NCBI RefSeq assembly: GCF_002077155.1
Contig: NZ_CP015027.1
Coordinates: 2,334,501 to 2,398,500, forward strand
Origin: Sporosarcina sp. P33
GTDB lineage: Bacteria; Bacillota; Bacilli; Bacillales_A; Planococcaceae
Length of the DNA stretch: 64,000 bases
Direction: 5' to 3'
The translations under genes and the position numbers were made by a program. Under the pieces are notes generated by a model that worked only from the letters and a program-made list of their open reading frames with translations, was not told the origin of the DNA and did no database searches. This document shows positions 1 to 8,367 of the stretch, in pieces; the first letter of the stretch is position 1; each line of letters begins with the position of its first letter.

Positions 1-36
1 GCAAGTGTATGAACAACGTATTTAATTTATAAAAAT

Positions 37-73
37 GGGCGGACAGACGATTTTCTGTCCGCCCGTTTTCTTT
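37..73 (+). terminator. Rho-independent terminator
   Basis: A ten-base GC-rich stem (GGGCGGACAG / CTGTCCGCCC) with a short loop is followed by a T-rich tract. It lies just upstream of ywzB. In B. subtilis the ATP synthase operon precedes ywzB, so this probably ends that operon, which lies outside the window. Confidence 0.85.
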
Positions 74-98
74 ATCTTGAGTAAGAGGAGTGTCAGAA

Positions 99-332
99 AT
101 GGACAGCATGCTAGGCAGCAATCCGCTGCTCGCAATTGTATCTCACATTTTCTTCATCGGCGTCAGCTTCTACGCACTGCAGGCAATTCTGCCGGAAGCG
201 ATCATTCGAAAAAACCGCGTATTCCAAACACAACTTTTGTTTATTTTGCTAAGTATTGCAATTGGATCTACCGTATCAAAATTCTTTTTAGACATATCCT
301 ATTGGTCAGGGAGATGGGCAACCTGGTTTTGA
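99..332 (+). CDS. ywzB: DUF1146 membrane protein YwzB
   Basis: A small integral membrane protein of 77 residues with two hydrophobic stretches (about residues 9-27 and 43-65). The length, the two-helix layout and the position just before murA match the DUF1146/YwzB family, whose role is unknown. I place the start at ATG 99 because AAGAGGAG ends about eight bases before it. An upstream in-frame GTG at 90 overlaps that ribosome binding site. The family call rests on motif resemblance and synteny, not on a search. Confidence 0.75.
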   Translation: MDSMLGSNPLLAIVSHIFFIGVSFYALQAILPEAIIRKNRVFQTQLLFILLSIAIGSTVSKFFLDISYWSGRWATWF

Positions 333-709
333 TTTCCTTCAGCTGAAGCTCTACGAGAATCAACAGCAGGAATCAGAACTCTGGCTGAAAGAAATTAAAC
401 GTTTGAAAGTACTTACTGATCTGAGTTAAAAAAAGATAAATACACAATGATAGCAAGACAATGGCAGCTGGAGTCCGAGCGAAGAATTGGGAAGAAAAAG
501 CCCAAACTATTCATTTTAAATACCTTAGCTGCTGTCAATCTGTAATATATGTGAAACAAATTTAACATCGAAAGCGTGTAAACTGTAGGAATATGGGGTA
601 TTACGTGTAATGTGGCTTAAAAAGATCAGTCATATGTAAGCACTTTGTGTCAGATCCTCACATATACTACAGCACGCAAGAAATAACGCAAAACTGCGCC
701 GGAAGATAC
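333..709. other. Intergenic region with two weak ORF remnants
   Basis: No firm gene is visible between ywzB and the murA promoter. B. subtilis carries ywmB at this place and I find no intact equivalent. Two open stretches could be remnants. One, 292-429, lacks a start and ends in a charged tail (LKEIKRLKVLTDLS). The other, 447-545, would encode 32 residues from an ATG but has no convincing ribosome binding site. Neither is supported enough to be called a gene. Confidence 0.35.
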
Positions 710-738
710 TTGTTTAGTGAAGTTTTACAAGGTACAAT
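710..738 (+). promoter_or_regulatory. Putative sigma-A promoter for murA
   Basis: TTGTTT at 710-715 and TACAAT at 733-738 are separated by 17 bp, about 130 bp upstream of the murA start. This is a fair match to the vegetative consensus and is the best candidate in the intergenic region. Confidence 0.45.
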
Positions 739-865
739 AGTATATGTTTTATATGTGAATTATGGTAAATAATAAAGACTTGGACACAACACTGAAAATG
801 TTTATAGACGACTTTTGAAAAATAGGCTGTGGGTGAAGGATAAATTGGACTCGGAGGGGCTACTG

Positions 866-2161
866 GTGGAAAAAATTATTATTAACGGCGGGCGTACTTT
901 AAAAGGGAACGTACGTGTAGAAGGTGCGAAGAACGCGGTATTACCGATCTTGGCTGCTGCTTTATTAGCATCTGAAGGAGTGAACGTCATTCGTGATGTT
1001 CCGAACCTGTCAGATGTTCGGACAATCAATGAAGTGCTCAAAAGTTTAAATGCAAAAATTACGCATGACCCTGAAAAAGGGGAAGTCATCGTAGATTCAC
1101 GCGGCAGACTGGCAGATGAAGCACAATTTGAATTTGTACGTAAAATGCGCGCATCCATTTTAGTAATGGGACCGCTGCTGGCCCGTAACGGATTTGCGCG
1201 TGTCGCATTACCAGGCGGCTGTGCAATTGGGTCAAGACCGATCGATCAGCACTTAAAAGGCTTTGAAGCAATGGGCGCGGAAATTACATTTGGTCATGGA
1301 CATGTTGAAGCGAAAGTAGACGGCCGATTAAAAGGCGCGAAAATCTATTTGGACTTCCCGAGCGTAGGTGCAACGGAAAATATTATGACAGCTGCTGCAT
1401 TAGCAGAAGGCACGACCGTCATTGAGAACGCCGCTAAAGAACCGGAAATTGTAGACTTGGCGAACTTCATCAATGAAATGGGCGGTAAAGTAGTAGGAGC
1501 AGGTACAGATAATATTCGTATTGAAGGTGTTCCGACACTTTATGCATCTACTCATCATATTATTCCGGATCGTATCGAAGCCGGGACATTCATGGTGGCT
1601 GCAGCAATCACCGGCGGAGACGTCGTGATTGAAAATGCAGTACCTGAACACTCTACTGCGTTAATTTCTAAGTTAACGGAAATGGGCGTAACTATTACTG
1701 TATTGGATGAAGGGGTCCGTGTAACAGCGACGCATCCGCTGAAGGCAGTTGACCTGAAGACGATGCCGCACCCTGGCTTCCCGACAGATATGCAGTCACA
1801 AATGATGGCATTGATGTTAAAAGCTACAGGCATAGGTGTGCTGACGGAAACTGTATTTGAAAATCGTTTTATGCACGTGGAAGAATTCCGCCGTATGAAC
1901 GCGGATGTGAAAATCGAAGGACGTTCTGTTATTGTTTCAGGCCCTTCAAAAATCCAGGGAGCGGAAGTCGCAGCCACAGACTTGCGCGCCGCTGCATCAC
2001 TCATCCTGGCCGGACTTGTAGCAGAAGGTGTTACACGTGTGACTGAACTCATTCACTTGGACCGCGGATATGTAAACTTCGATAAGAAGCTTAAAGCTCT
2101 AGGCGCAGACATTACCCGTGTTTCTTCTGAACAGGAAATTACTGAATCTCAATTAGTGTAA
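866..2161 (+). CDS. murA: UDP-N-acetylglucosamine 1-carboxyvinyltransferase MurA
   Basis: A cytoplasmic enzyme of 431 residues that transfers enolpyruvate from PEP to UDP-GlcNAc, the first committed step of peptidoglycan synthesis. The N-terminal EPSP-synthase fold shows [19 protein letters not shown]. The catalytic loop [10 protein letters not shown] carries the active-site cysteine, near residue 119, that fosfomycin attacks. [12 protein letters not shown] and the C-terminal HLDRGY are also typical. The frame is open from TTG 815, but GGAGGGG at 853-859 sits six bases before GTG 866, and translation from there gives the usual VEKII-type N terminus. Its place between ywzB and spoIID matches the murAA copy of B. 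subtilis. A hairpin terminator follows. Confidence 0.97.
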   Translation: MEKIIINGGRTLKGNVRVEGAKNAVLPILAAALLASEGVNVIRDVPNLSDVRTINEVLKSLNAKITHDPEKGEVIVDSRGRLADEAQFEFVRKMRASILVMGPLLARNGFARVALPGGCAIGSRPIDQHLKGFEAMGAEITFGHGHVEAKVDGRLKGAKIYLDFPSVGATENIMTAAALAEGTTVIENAAKEPEIVDLANFINEMGGKVVGAGTDNIRIEGVPTLYASTHHIIPDRIEAGTFMVAAAITGGDVVIENAVPEHSTALISKLTEMGVTITVLDEGVRVTATHPLKAVDLKTMPHPGFPTDMQSQMMALMLKATGIGVLTETVFENRFMHVEEFRRMNADVKIEGRSVIVSGPSKIQGAEVAATDLRAAASLILAGLVAEGVTRVTELIHLDRGYVNFDKKLKALGADITRVSSEQEITESQLV

Positions 2162-2168
2162 CTTACAG

Positions 2169-2200
2169 AACCATGGACAGCTTGCTGTTCATGGTTTTTT
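2169..2200 (+). terminator. murA terminator
   Basis: AACCATGGACAG pairs with CTGTTCATGGTT, and a run of T follows. It lies eight bases past the murA stop and separates murA from spoIID. Confidence 0.88.
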
Positions 2201-2250
2201 GATTGAAAAAGTCTTGGAATACCCTCTTCATCCTCAACATATAGTCTAGT

Positions 2251-3198
2251 ATGTACAAAAAACTACTCCTTTTATTCATTATTCTTAGCTTATTTTTTAT
2301 TCCAATTCTTGTAAGACAAGCGCCAGAGCTGCAGCTGGCAGACCAACGAGAGGAGACCTATTGCGATGTAATGATTTCGGTCATAGGGGTGGACGAGCCG
2401 ATTCCACTGGAAGAATACGTGGTGGGTGTTGTAGCCGGAGAAATGCCGGCTGACTTCCATGAAGAGGCTTTAAAAGCCCAAGTGATCGCCGCCCGCACAT
2501 ACGCCGCAAGAAACACTGATAAAGGGGCCAAGCCGATTGCAAAGGATGTGTCTGCGCAAGTATACCGCACAGAAGCCGAACGCAAAGAGCGCTGGGGCAA
2601 ATCATTTAAAGACAATGAAAAGAAAGTTCGTCAGGCAGCAGAATCAACGAAAGGTAAAATCATCGTTCACGGAGAAGAAATCATCTCCGCCATGTTTTTT
2701 TCTACATCTAATGGAAAAACGGAAGCCGCCCAAAATTTCAGCGGCAATCCGGTTGAATACCTTCAAAGTGTTGAGAGTCCCGGCGAGGAAGACGTCGCAC
2801 CCACTGTAGAAAGAAAGCAGCAACTGACACTTACGGAATGGAACCGTAAACTCGGACTGAACTGGGATGCCAATGAATTCCGCGAACTGAAGCTAGTGCG
2901 CAATCAGACAGGCCGGGTTCAGAAAATCATCTCAGGTAAATATGAAACGAGCGGACGCCAGATTCGCGAAAAGCTTCAATTAGCCTCCACTGATTTCAAT
3001 ATCGCCTATGACGTCAACAATCAAATCGTCCATATTACGACCGTTGGCTATGGCCATGGCGTAGGGATGAGCCAGTACGGCGCAGAGGCGTTTGCGCAAA
3101 AAGGATGGACGGCGGATCAGATTCTGGCCCACTATTATACAGGCACAAAAATCCAAAAAATAAATTTACCTGAAGACCGATGTTTAAAATCCCCGTAA
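2251..3198 (+). CDS. spoIID: Stage II sporulation protein D (lytic transglycosylase)
   Basis: A membrane-anchored peptidoglycan hydrolase of the engulfment DMP complex that cleaves glycan strands during sporulation. Residues 4-22 form an N-terminal membrane anchor. The catalytic-region motif GEMPADFHEEALKAQ places the active-site glutamate at residue 64. The conserved C-terminal GYGHGVGMSQYG is present. At 315 residues it is of normal length. No Shine-Dalgarno sequence precedes ATG 2251, and the next Met would remove the anchor. CATATAGT at 2238-2245 resembles a sigma-E -10 box, which would start the message almost at the ATG. Position after murA and before spoIIQ matches B. subtilis. Confidence 0.95.
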   Translation: MYKKLLLLFIILSLFFIPILVRQAPELQLADQREETYCDVMISVIGVDEPIPLEEYVVGVVAGEMPADFHEEALKAQVIAARTYAARNTDKGAKPIAKDVSAQVYRTEAERKERWGKSFKDNEKKVRQAAESTKGKIIVHGEEIISAMFFSTSNGKTEAAQNFSGNPVEYLQSVESPGEEDVAPTVERKQQLTLTEWNRKLGLNWDANEFRELKLVRNQTGRVQKIISGKYETSGRQIREKLQLASTDFNIAYDVNNQIVHITTVGYGHGVGMSQYGAEAFAQKGWTADQILAHYYTGTKIQKINLPEDRCLKSP

Positions 3199-3228
3199 CT
3201 TGCAAAGAATGCAAGTGAGGTGATGAAT

Positions 3229-3885
3229 ATGCGAGAAGAAAAACCAAAGGCCCCTTCTCAGGAGAAAAAGAAAATGAAGAACGGCTGGTTCTGGCCTGCC
3301 ATTTATACGAGCGTTGCGCTCTTATTCATCGGCATGGTATGGGGATACACCGCATTGACGACGGAAGATGCAGCACCGTCTGAAGTAGCAAAAGTAGATC
3401 AGCCAAAGAAAGATGTTACAGTAGAAACAAATGCAACAAAAGAAACACTCAAGTATCCATTTCATGAAGATCAACTAGATCAAGTCGCCATTTTACAGGA
3501 ATTTTATGATCCTGATGCTGAAGAAGCAGTACGTGAAAAAGCGCTGCTCGTATTCAAACAGACATATGTTACAAGCAAAGGCCTGTCCCTCTCGATGGAC
3601 GGCGAGCCGTTTGAAGCTGTAGCCGCAATGAGCGGTACCGTGGAAGAAGTCATCGTGGATTCATTCAAAGGAACAGAAGTCAGAATTAAACACGCTGACG
3701 GCAAGACAACAGTCTACGGTTCATTGACAGGTGTGCTTGTAAAAGAAGGCGACACCGTCCAGCAGGGTCAAGTGCTTGCTACGACTACACAGAATGAATG
3801 GAATCCTGAAGCCGGTGTTCACTTGCAATTTGAAATCCAGCAAGACGGCGTATCAGTCAATCCGCATGATTTCCTGGCATTTTAA
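3229..3885 (+). CDS. spoIIQ: Stage II sporulation protein Q
   Basis: A forespore-membrane protein that bridges to mother-cell SpoIIIAH during engulfment. A single transmembrane helix lies near residues 18-40. An extracellular M23/LytM domain occupies the C-terminal third, ending GVHLQFEIQQDGVSVNPHDFL. The usual HxH zinc motif is HLQ here and the first metal histidine is not evident, so it should be a non-enzymatic adaptor, as known for several SpoIIQ proteins. The ribosome binding site AGTGAGG lies about eight bases before ATG 3229, while ATG 3223 is too close. Only 30 bp separate it from spoIID, although B. subtilis expresses the two genes in different cells. Confidence 0.93.
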   Translation: MREEKPKAPSQEKKKMKNGWFWPAIYTSVALLFIGMVWGYTALTTEDAAPSEVAKVDQPKKDVTVETNATKETLKYPFHEDQLDQVAILQEFYDPDAEEAVREKALLVFKQTYVTSKGLSLSMDGEPFEAVAAMSGTVEEVIVDSFKGTEVRIKHADGKTTVYGSLTGVLVKEGDTVQQGQVLATTTQNEWNPEAGVHLQFEIQQDGVSVNPHDFLAF

Positions 3886-3898
3886 TACGACAGCAACC

Positions 3899-3931
3899 AA
3901 GCCATTCCAGCCCCCCCGGAATGGCTTTTTT
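3899..3931 (+). terminator. spoIIQ terminator
   Basis: AAGCCATTCC pairs with GGAATGGCTT around a C-rich loop and is followed by T residues, 14 bp after the spoIIQ stop. Confidence 0.9.
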
Positions 3932-3956
3932 GTGTGACGAATTATCGTCGTGAACA

Positions 3957-3991
3957 GCCGCAGAAACGGCAGATCAGCCGAACTTTCGGCT
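3957..3991. promoter_or_regulatory. Two inverted repeats, candidate enhancer sites
   Basis: GCCG-N6-CGGC (3957-3970) and a 16-bp near-palindrome AGCCGAACTTTCGGCT (3976-3991, seven-base arms) lie about 55-90 bp upstream of a sigma-54 promoter. That is the usual place for upstream activating sequences bound by NtrC-type regulators. The regulator encoded at 6942-8363 is the obvious candidate, by inference only. Confidence 0.5.
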
Positions 3992-4043
3992 AAATAAAGA
4001 AATTTTCACAACAAAAAACGTAATAGTATGCGATTCTTGCACT

Positions 4044-4059
4044 TGGCACGGAAATTGCA
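4044..4059 (+). promoter_or_regulatory. Sigma-54 (-24/-12) promoter
   Basis: TGGCACGGAAATTGCA matches the sigma-54 consensus TGGCACG-N4-TTGCA exactly, including the invariant GG and GC at -24 and -12. Transcription should begin near 4070 and read into the aldehyde and alcohol dehydrogenase genes. A sigma-54 activator is encoded about 3 kb away on the other strand. Confidence 0.9.
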
Positions 4060-4068
4060 ATAGATAAT

Positions 4069-4082
4069 AGTAAGCGTTTTCA
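4069..4082 (+). promoter_or_regulatory. cre-like site (CcpA operator)
   Basis: AGTAAGCGTTTTCA matches the catabolite-responsive element TGWAANCGNTNWCA at all but the first base. It overlaps the predicted start point of the sigma-54 promoter, so bound CcpA would block initiation or early elongation when a preferred sugar is present. Confidence 0.6.
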
Positions 4083-4160
4083 TTGGTGGCTGAAAAGAAA
4101 GGAGACGAGAACGTAAGCGCTGCGAAAATCTAACTATGAAAGTCTGGAGTGTGAAGCGAT

Positions 4161-5702
4161 ATGGTGCAAACATCAGAAAGTACTGTTTATGCGTTTCCTA
4201 ATACTGAACATGCCAAGGTTCATTTTAAGAAGAGATATGATCATTTCATCGGCGGGAAATGGACAGCACCTGTAAAAGGGCAGTATTTTGATAACACAAC
4301 GCCTGTGACGGGGAAAGTGTTCACTCAAGTGGCAAGAGGTACAGAAGAAGACATTGAGCTGGCTCTGGATGCAGCCCACGCAGCAAAGGACGCATGGGGA
4401 AAGACATCGGTTACTGAGCGTGCAAATATTTTGCTGAAGATTGCAGATCGTATCGAAGAGAATTTGGAAATGCTCGCTGTAGCCGAAACATGGGACAACG
4501 GAAAAGCTATACGTGAAACATTGAATGCAGACATTCCGCTGGCAGCAGATCACTTCCGTTATTTCGCATCGGCAATTCGTGCACAGGAAGGCGGAGTCAG
4601 CCAGATTGACAACGGCACGGTGGCGTATCATTTCCATGAGCCGCTGGGGGTTGTGGGACAGATCATTCCTTGGAACTTCCCGATTCTGATGGCTGTGTGG
4701 AAGCTTGCTCCGGCATTGGCTGCAGGAAATTGTATCGTATTAAAACCAGCCGAGCAAACGCCCGCATCGATCTTGGTGCTGGTTGAATTAATTGAAGACT
4801 TGCTGCCGGCAGGAGTGTTGAACGTAGTCAGCGGATTTGGAGTAGAGGCAGGAAAGCCGCTGGCATCCAATCCGCGCATCAGCAAAATTGCATTTACAGG
4901 AGAAACAACAACAGGCCGTCTGATCATGCAGTACGCCTCTGAAAATCTGATACCAGTTACATTGGAGCTTGGCGGGAAATCCCCGAATATTTTCTTTGAA
5001 GATGTGATGGCGAAAGATGATGCGTTCCTCGATAAAGCAGTTGAAGGTTTTGTCATGTTTGCTTTGAACCAAGGGGAGGTGTGTACATGTCCTTCGCGTG
5101 CGCTGATTCAGGAATCTATTTACGACCAGTTCATGGAACGTGCCCTGAAGCGTGTTCAAGCGATCAAGACTGGAAATCCCCTGGATCCAACGGTCATGAT
5201 GGGTGCGCAAGCGTCTGCTGAACAACTGGAAAAGATTCTGTCTTATCTGGATATCGGAAAACAAGAAGGTGCAGAATGTCTGGCAGGCGGAGAGCAGAAC
5301 AAACTCGAAGGCGATTTAACGGAAGGGTATTATGTGAAGCCGACGGTTTTTAAAGGACATAATAAAATGCGTATCTTCCAGGAAGAGATTTTTGGGCCTG
5401 TATTGTCTGTCACCACGTTTAAAGATAAAGAAGAGGCATTGGAAATTGCGAACGATACATTGTACGGTTTGGGCGCGGGTGTGTGGACGCGCGATGTGAA
5501 TACCGCGTACCGCTTCGGGCGAGGTATCCAGGCGGGCCGCGTGTGGACGAATTGCTATCATGCATACCCTGCGCACGCTGCGTTTGGCGGCTACAAAGCA
5601 TCTGGCATCGGGCGTGAGAACCACTTGCAGATGCTTGCACACTACCAGCAGACGAAAAATATGCTGGTGAGCTACGATGAAAACAAACAAGGATTCTTTT
5701 AA
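4161..5702 (+). CDS. NAD-dependent aldehyde dehydrogenase
   Basis: A cytosolic aldehyde dehydrogenase of 513 residues, close in sequence style to the AcoD/ExaC acetaldehyde dehydrogenases, oxidising an aldehyde to the acid with NAD. The cofactor and active-site motifs are clear: [31 protein letters not shown], the general-base motif LELGGKSPN, and the nucleophile in [11 protein letters not shown] (Cys308). The C-terminal [13 protein letters not shown] is typical. GGAG lies 11 bases before ATG 4161, a rather long spacing. The message would start at the sigma-54 promoter and run on into the Fe-ADH 24 bp downstream. The pair would convert an alcohol to the aldehyde and then to the acid. The physiological alcohol is not shown by the sequence. 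Confidence 0.93.
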   Translation: MVQTSESTVYAFPNTEHAKVHFKKRYDHFIGGKWTAPVKGQYFDNTTPVTGKVFTQVARGTEEDIELALDAAHAAKDAWGKTSVTERANILLKIADRIEENLEMLAVAETWDNGKAIRETLNADIPLAADHFRYFASAIRAQEGGVSQIDNGTVAYHFHEPLGVVGQIIPWNFPILMAVWKLAPALAAGNCIVLKPAEQTPASILVLVELIEDLLPAGVLNVVSGFGVEAGKPLASNPRISKIAFTGETTTGRLIMQYASENLIPVTLELGGKSPNIFFEDVMAKDDAFLDKAVEGFVMFALNQGEVCTCPSRALIQESIYDQFMERALKRVQAIKTGNPLDPTVMMGAQASAEQLEKILSYLDIGKQEGAECLAGGEQNKLEGDLTEGYYVKPTVFKGHNKMRIFQEEIFGPVLSVTTFKDKEEALEIANDTLYGLGAGVWTRDVNTAYRFGRGIQAGRVWTNCYHAYPAHAAFGGYKASGIGRENHLQMLAHYQQTKNMLVSYDENKQGFF

Positions 5703-5726
5703 AAAACTAGACGAGGGGGAATTTAC

Positions 5727-6881
5727 ATGAGTAAACAAACACAATTTAACATGCCGGCTATCAACCTATTTGGAAGAGGAACGATCAATGAAGTAGGCGT
5801 CAGATTAAAAGACTTAGGGATCAGCAAAGCATTAATTGTGACAGATGCAGGTTTGCATGCACTGGGCATGTCCGAACAAGTGGCAGAAATTATCCGCAAA
5901 GAAGGCATTGATGCAGCCATTTTTGCTGAAGCTGAACCAAACCCGACGGATCGAAATGTAGAAGAGGGACTGGCTGTATTTGAATCTGAAAAATGTGATG
6001 CTCTTGTTTCATTAGGCGGAGGAAGCTCACATGATGCAGCAAAAGGCATCGGCCTGGTAGCGGCGAATGGCGGCAGGATTCATGACTATGAAGGTGTCGA
6101 CAAATCAGAGAATGCGAGCACACCGCTTATTGCGATCAATACGACATCTGGAACGGCAAGTGAGATGACGAAATTCACGATTATTACAGACAGTGAGAAA
6201 AAAGTGAAGATGGCAATCGTTGATAAGCATATTACACCGCTGATCTCTATCAACGACCCTGATTTAACGGTCAAGAAACCAGTTGCTTTAACTGCAGCAA
6301 CAGGCGTAGATGCGTTGACACATGCAATTGAGGCATTTGTCTCCACGAATGCAAATCCGCTGACAGATGCTTGTGCGATTCAAGCGATGAAAATCATTCC
6401 GAAGTATTTGCCGCGCGCAGTCGCGAATGGAGAGGACATTGAAGCCCGCGAGCAGATGGTCTACGCTCAATTCCTGGGCGGCATGGCATTCAACAACGCT
6501 TCGCTCGGTTATGTGCATGCCATTGCGCATCAAATGGGAGGATTTTATAATTATCCGCACGGAGAATGTAACGCGATTCTATTGCCGCACGTCTGCCGGT
6601 TCAATTTAATTTCCAGACAGGAGAGATTTGCGGAAATTGCAGGCTACCTGGGAGTTCGTACGGAAGGGATGAGCACAAGAGATGCCGCTGAAAGTGCAAT
6701 TACTGCACTCGAACGCTTCACGCGCGATCTCGGCATACCAAGCGGCTTTAAAGCAATGGGGGCAAAAGAGGAAGATATTGATATTCTGGCGGAAAACGCA
6801 ATGAAAGACGTAACAGCAGTCACAAATCCTCGAAAGCCGACACTCGAGCAAGTGAAGCAAATTATTCGGGATGCAATGTAA
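5727..6881 (+). CDS. Iron-containing (type III) alcohol dehydrogenase, methanol-dehydrogenase-like
   Basis: An Fe-dependent NAD alcohol dehydrogenase of 384 residues. It resembles the Bacillus methanolicus NAD-methanol dehydrogenase over its whole length in the motifs I can recall: NLFGRGTINEVG, VTDAGLHALGMSE, LGGGSSHDAAKGIGLVAANG and DYEGVD. The metal ligands sit in GVDALTHAIEAF and AIAHQMGGFYNYPHGECNA. GAGGGGG provides a strong ribosome binding site 24 bp after the aldehyde dehydrogenase, so the two genes form one operon. Substrate could be methanol, ethanol or another short alcohol, since this subfamily is broad. A hairpin follows between it and the convergent regulator gene. Confidence 0.9.
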   Translation: MSKQTQFNMPAINLFGRGTINEVGVRLKDLGISKALIVTDAGLHALGMSEQVAEIIRKEGIDAAIFAEAEPNPTDRNVEEGLAVFESEKCDALVSLGGGSSHDAAKGIGLVAANGGRIHDYEGVDKSENASTPLIAINTTSGTASEMTKFTIITDSEKKVKMAIVDKHITPLISINDPDLTVKKPVALTAATGVDALTHAIEAFVSTNANPLTDACAIQAMKIIPKYLPRAVANGEDIEAREQMVYAQFLGGMAFNNASLGYVHAIAHQMGGFYNYPHGECNAILLPHVCRFNLISRQERFAEIAGYLGVRTEGMSTRDAAESAITALERFTRDLGIPSGFKAMGAKEEDIDILAENAMKDVTAVTNPRKPTLEQVKQIIRDAM

Positions 6882-6892
6882 GTATAAATGGA

Positions 6893-6926
6893 GGCAGAGA
6901 GGGGGGAATCCCTTCTCTGCCTTCTT
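6893..6926 (+). terminator. Hairpin between convergent operons
   Basis: GGCAGAGAGGGG pairs with CCCTTCTCTGCC. The T content after the stem is modest on both strands, so it may serve as a weak bidirectional terminator between the Fe-ADH gene and the response regulator. Confidence 0.6.
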
Positions 6927-6941
6927 GGTGTGAATAGAGAA

Positions 6942-8363
6942 TTACACTTCATTCAAGTAGTAGCGCAGTTTACGGTCTGTAATCCCGAGCTTTTGGGCAG
7001 CTTCTTTTCGGTTGCCGATTGTTTCGGCCAGAGTTTTTTCGATTAGTGCTTTGGCAAGTTTCTTTTCCATCGCTTTCATATGGCTCAGTACAGATTCCAA
7101 GTCAACATTCATTTCGCCTGTATAAACGGCATTGATATCTTTTGTGAAGTCCTTCCACTCATCTAAAAAATCCGGCGGCTGCAGCCTTTCAGGAAGAACA
7201 GACTGCTGAACAGTAAATTTTGAGGGGAGATGAGCCGGTGTAATAACTGCTCCTTTTTGCGAAACAGCACTGATGTGGCGAAGGGTATTGGCGAGCTCCC
7301 TCATGTTTCCCGGCCATTCATAGTGCTGCAGGACAGAGAAGGCTTCATCGGAGAAGACCAATTCTTCTTCATTTTGATTCAGAAAACGCGTGATCAGGTG
7401 CGGGATGTCCATCTTGCGCGCTCTCAGCGGCGGGATTATAAGTTTGACGACATCCAATCGGTATAATAGATCTTCGCGGAAAGCTCCCTCCTGCACGGCA
7501 GTCTTCAAATTCACATGGGAGGCGGCAATCACGCGTGTCTCCGTTTTTTCAGAAACTGTTCCGCCTGTTTTGGTATATTCCCCCGTTTCCAGAACGCGCA
7601 ATAACTTCACTTGCGTCGATGGAGAAGCCTCCGCAATTTCATCCAAAAATAATGTCCCCGCTGAAGCAGCTTCAAAATAACCGACCCTGTCTCCCAAGGC
7701 ACCTGTAAATGAGCCTTTCACATGACCGAATAATTCACTTTCCAGCAAAGTTTCAGACAAAGCACCGCAGTTTACACTAATCAGAGGCCCTGCAGAACGG
7801 TGACTCGCAGCATGGATGAACTTGGTCAGCATCTCTTTGCCCGTGCCAGTTTCGCCTTCAATCAAAATGTTAATATGTTTGTTTGCCACACGATAGGCGA
7901 GTTGATAGACTTCATGCAAATCTTCGGACTGCCCCAGGAAAATCCCCAGCTCCTCGGCCAGACGTTCATAGTCAGCCTGGCCGGATGGATCGGATGATTT
8001 TGACGGGCGCAATAAAGTGTCTGCCAGTTCCTCAATCTTTGAAATATCATCAAACGGTTTCTCAATGAAGTCTGCGGCTCCAAACCGCATGGCGTCAACG
8101 GCGAGCTTAACTGTGCTGTAGCCGGTCATAATGACACACGGACAGGCAGGCGCCTTTTCCTTCATCGCTTGCAGGATGTCTATGCCATTGCGGTCGGGCA
8201 GCCGAACATCAAGAAAAGCCAGATCAAACCCCGAAATATCCTGCAGCTTGTCAAACTCCGCTCCGCTTTTCACATGTGTTACTTCAAAGCCTTTCAGAGA
8301 AAAAAGCCGTGTCAAAAATCGGGCCAATTCCACTTCATCTTCAACAAGTAATAAATGGACCAA
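6942..8363 (-). CDS. Sigma-54-dependent response regulator (NtrC family)
   Basis: A transcription activator of 473 residues. The receiver domain (about 1-120) has acidic pocket VEDE, phospho-acceptor Asp52 in FLDVRLPD, switch MTGYST and lysine in EKPF. The AAA+ domain (about 145-375) has Walker A GETGTGKE, the sigma-54 contact loop GSFTGA and Walker B GTLFLDEI. A Fis-type helix-turn-helix ends the protein (AAQKLGITDRKLRYYL). It starts with TTG 8363, four bases after the kinase stop, suggesting translational coupling. It is transcribed with the kinase and a second Fe-ADH. The perfect sigma-54 promoter upstream of the aldehyde dehydrogenase is its probable target. Confidence 0.95.
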   Translation of the reverse strand: MVHLLLVEDEVELARFLTRLFSLKGFEVTHVKSGAEFDKLQDISGFDLAFLDVRLPDRNGIDILQAMKEKAPACPCVIMTGYSTVKLAVDAMRFGAADFIEKPFDDISKIEELADTLLRPSKSSDPSGQADYERLAEELGIFLGQSEDLHEVYQLAYRVANKHINILIEGETGTGKEMLTKFIHAASHRSAGPLISVNCGALSETLLESELFGHVKGSFTGALGDRVGYFEAASAGTLFLDEIAEASPSTQVKLLRVLETGEYTKTGGTVSEKTETRVIAASHVNLKTAVQEGAFREDLLYRLDVVKLIIPPLRARKMDIPHLITRFLNQNEEELVFSDEAFSVLQHYEWPGNMRELANTLRHISAVSQKGAVITPAHLPSKFTVQQSVLPERLQPPDFLDEWKDFTKDINAVYTGEMNVDLESVLSHMKAMEKKLAKALIEKTLAETIGNRKEAAQKLGITDRKLRYYLNEV

Positions 8364-8367
8364 AAGA

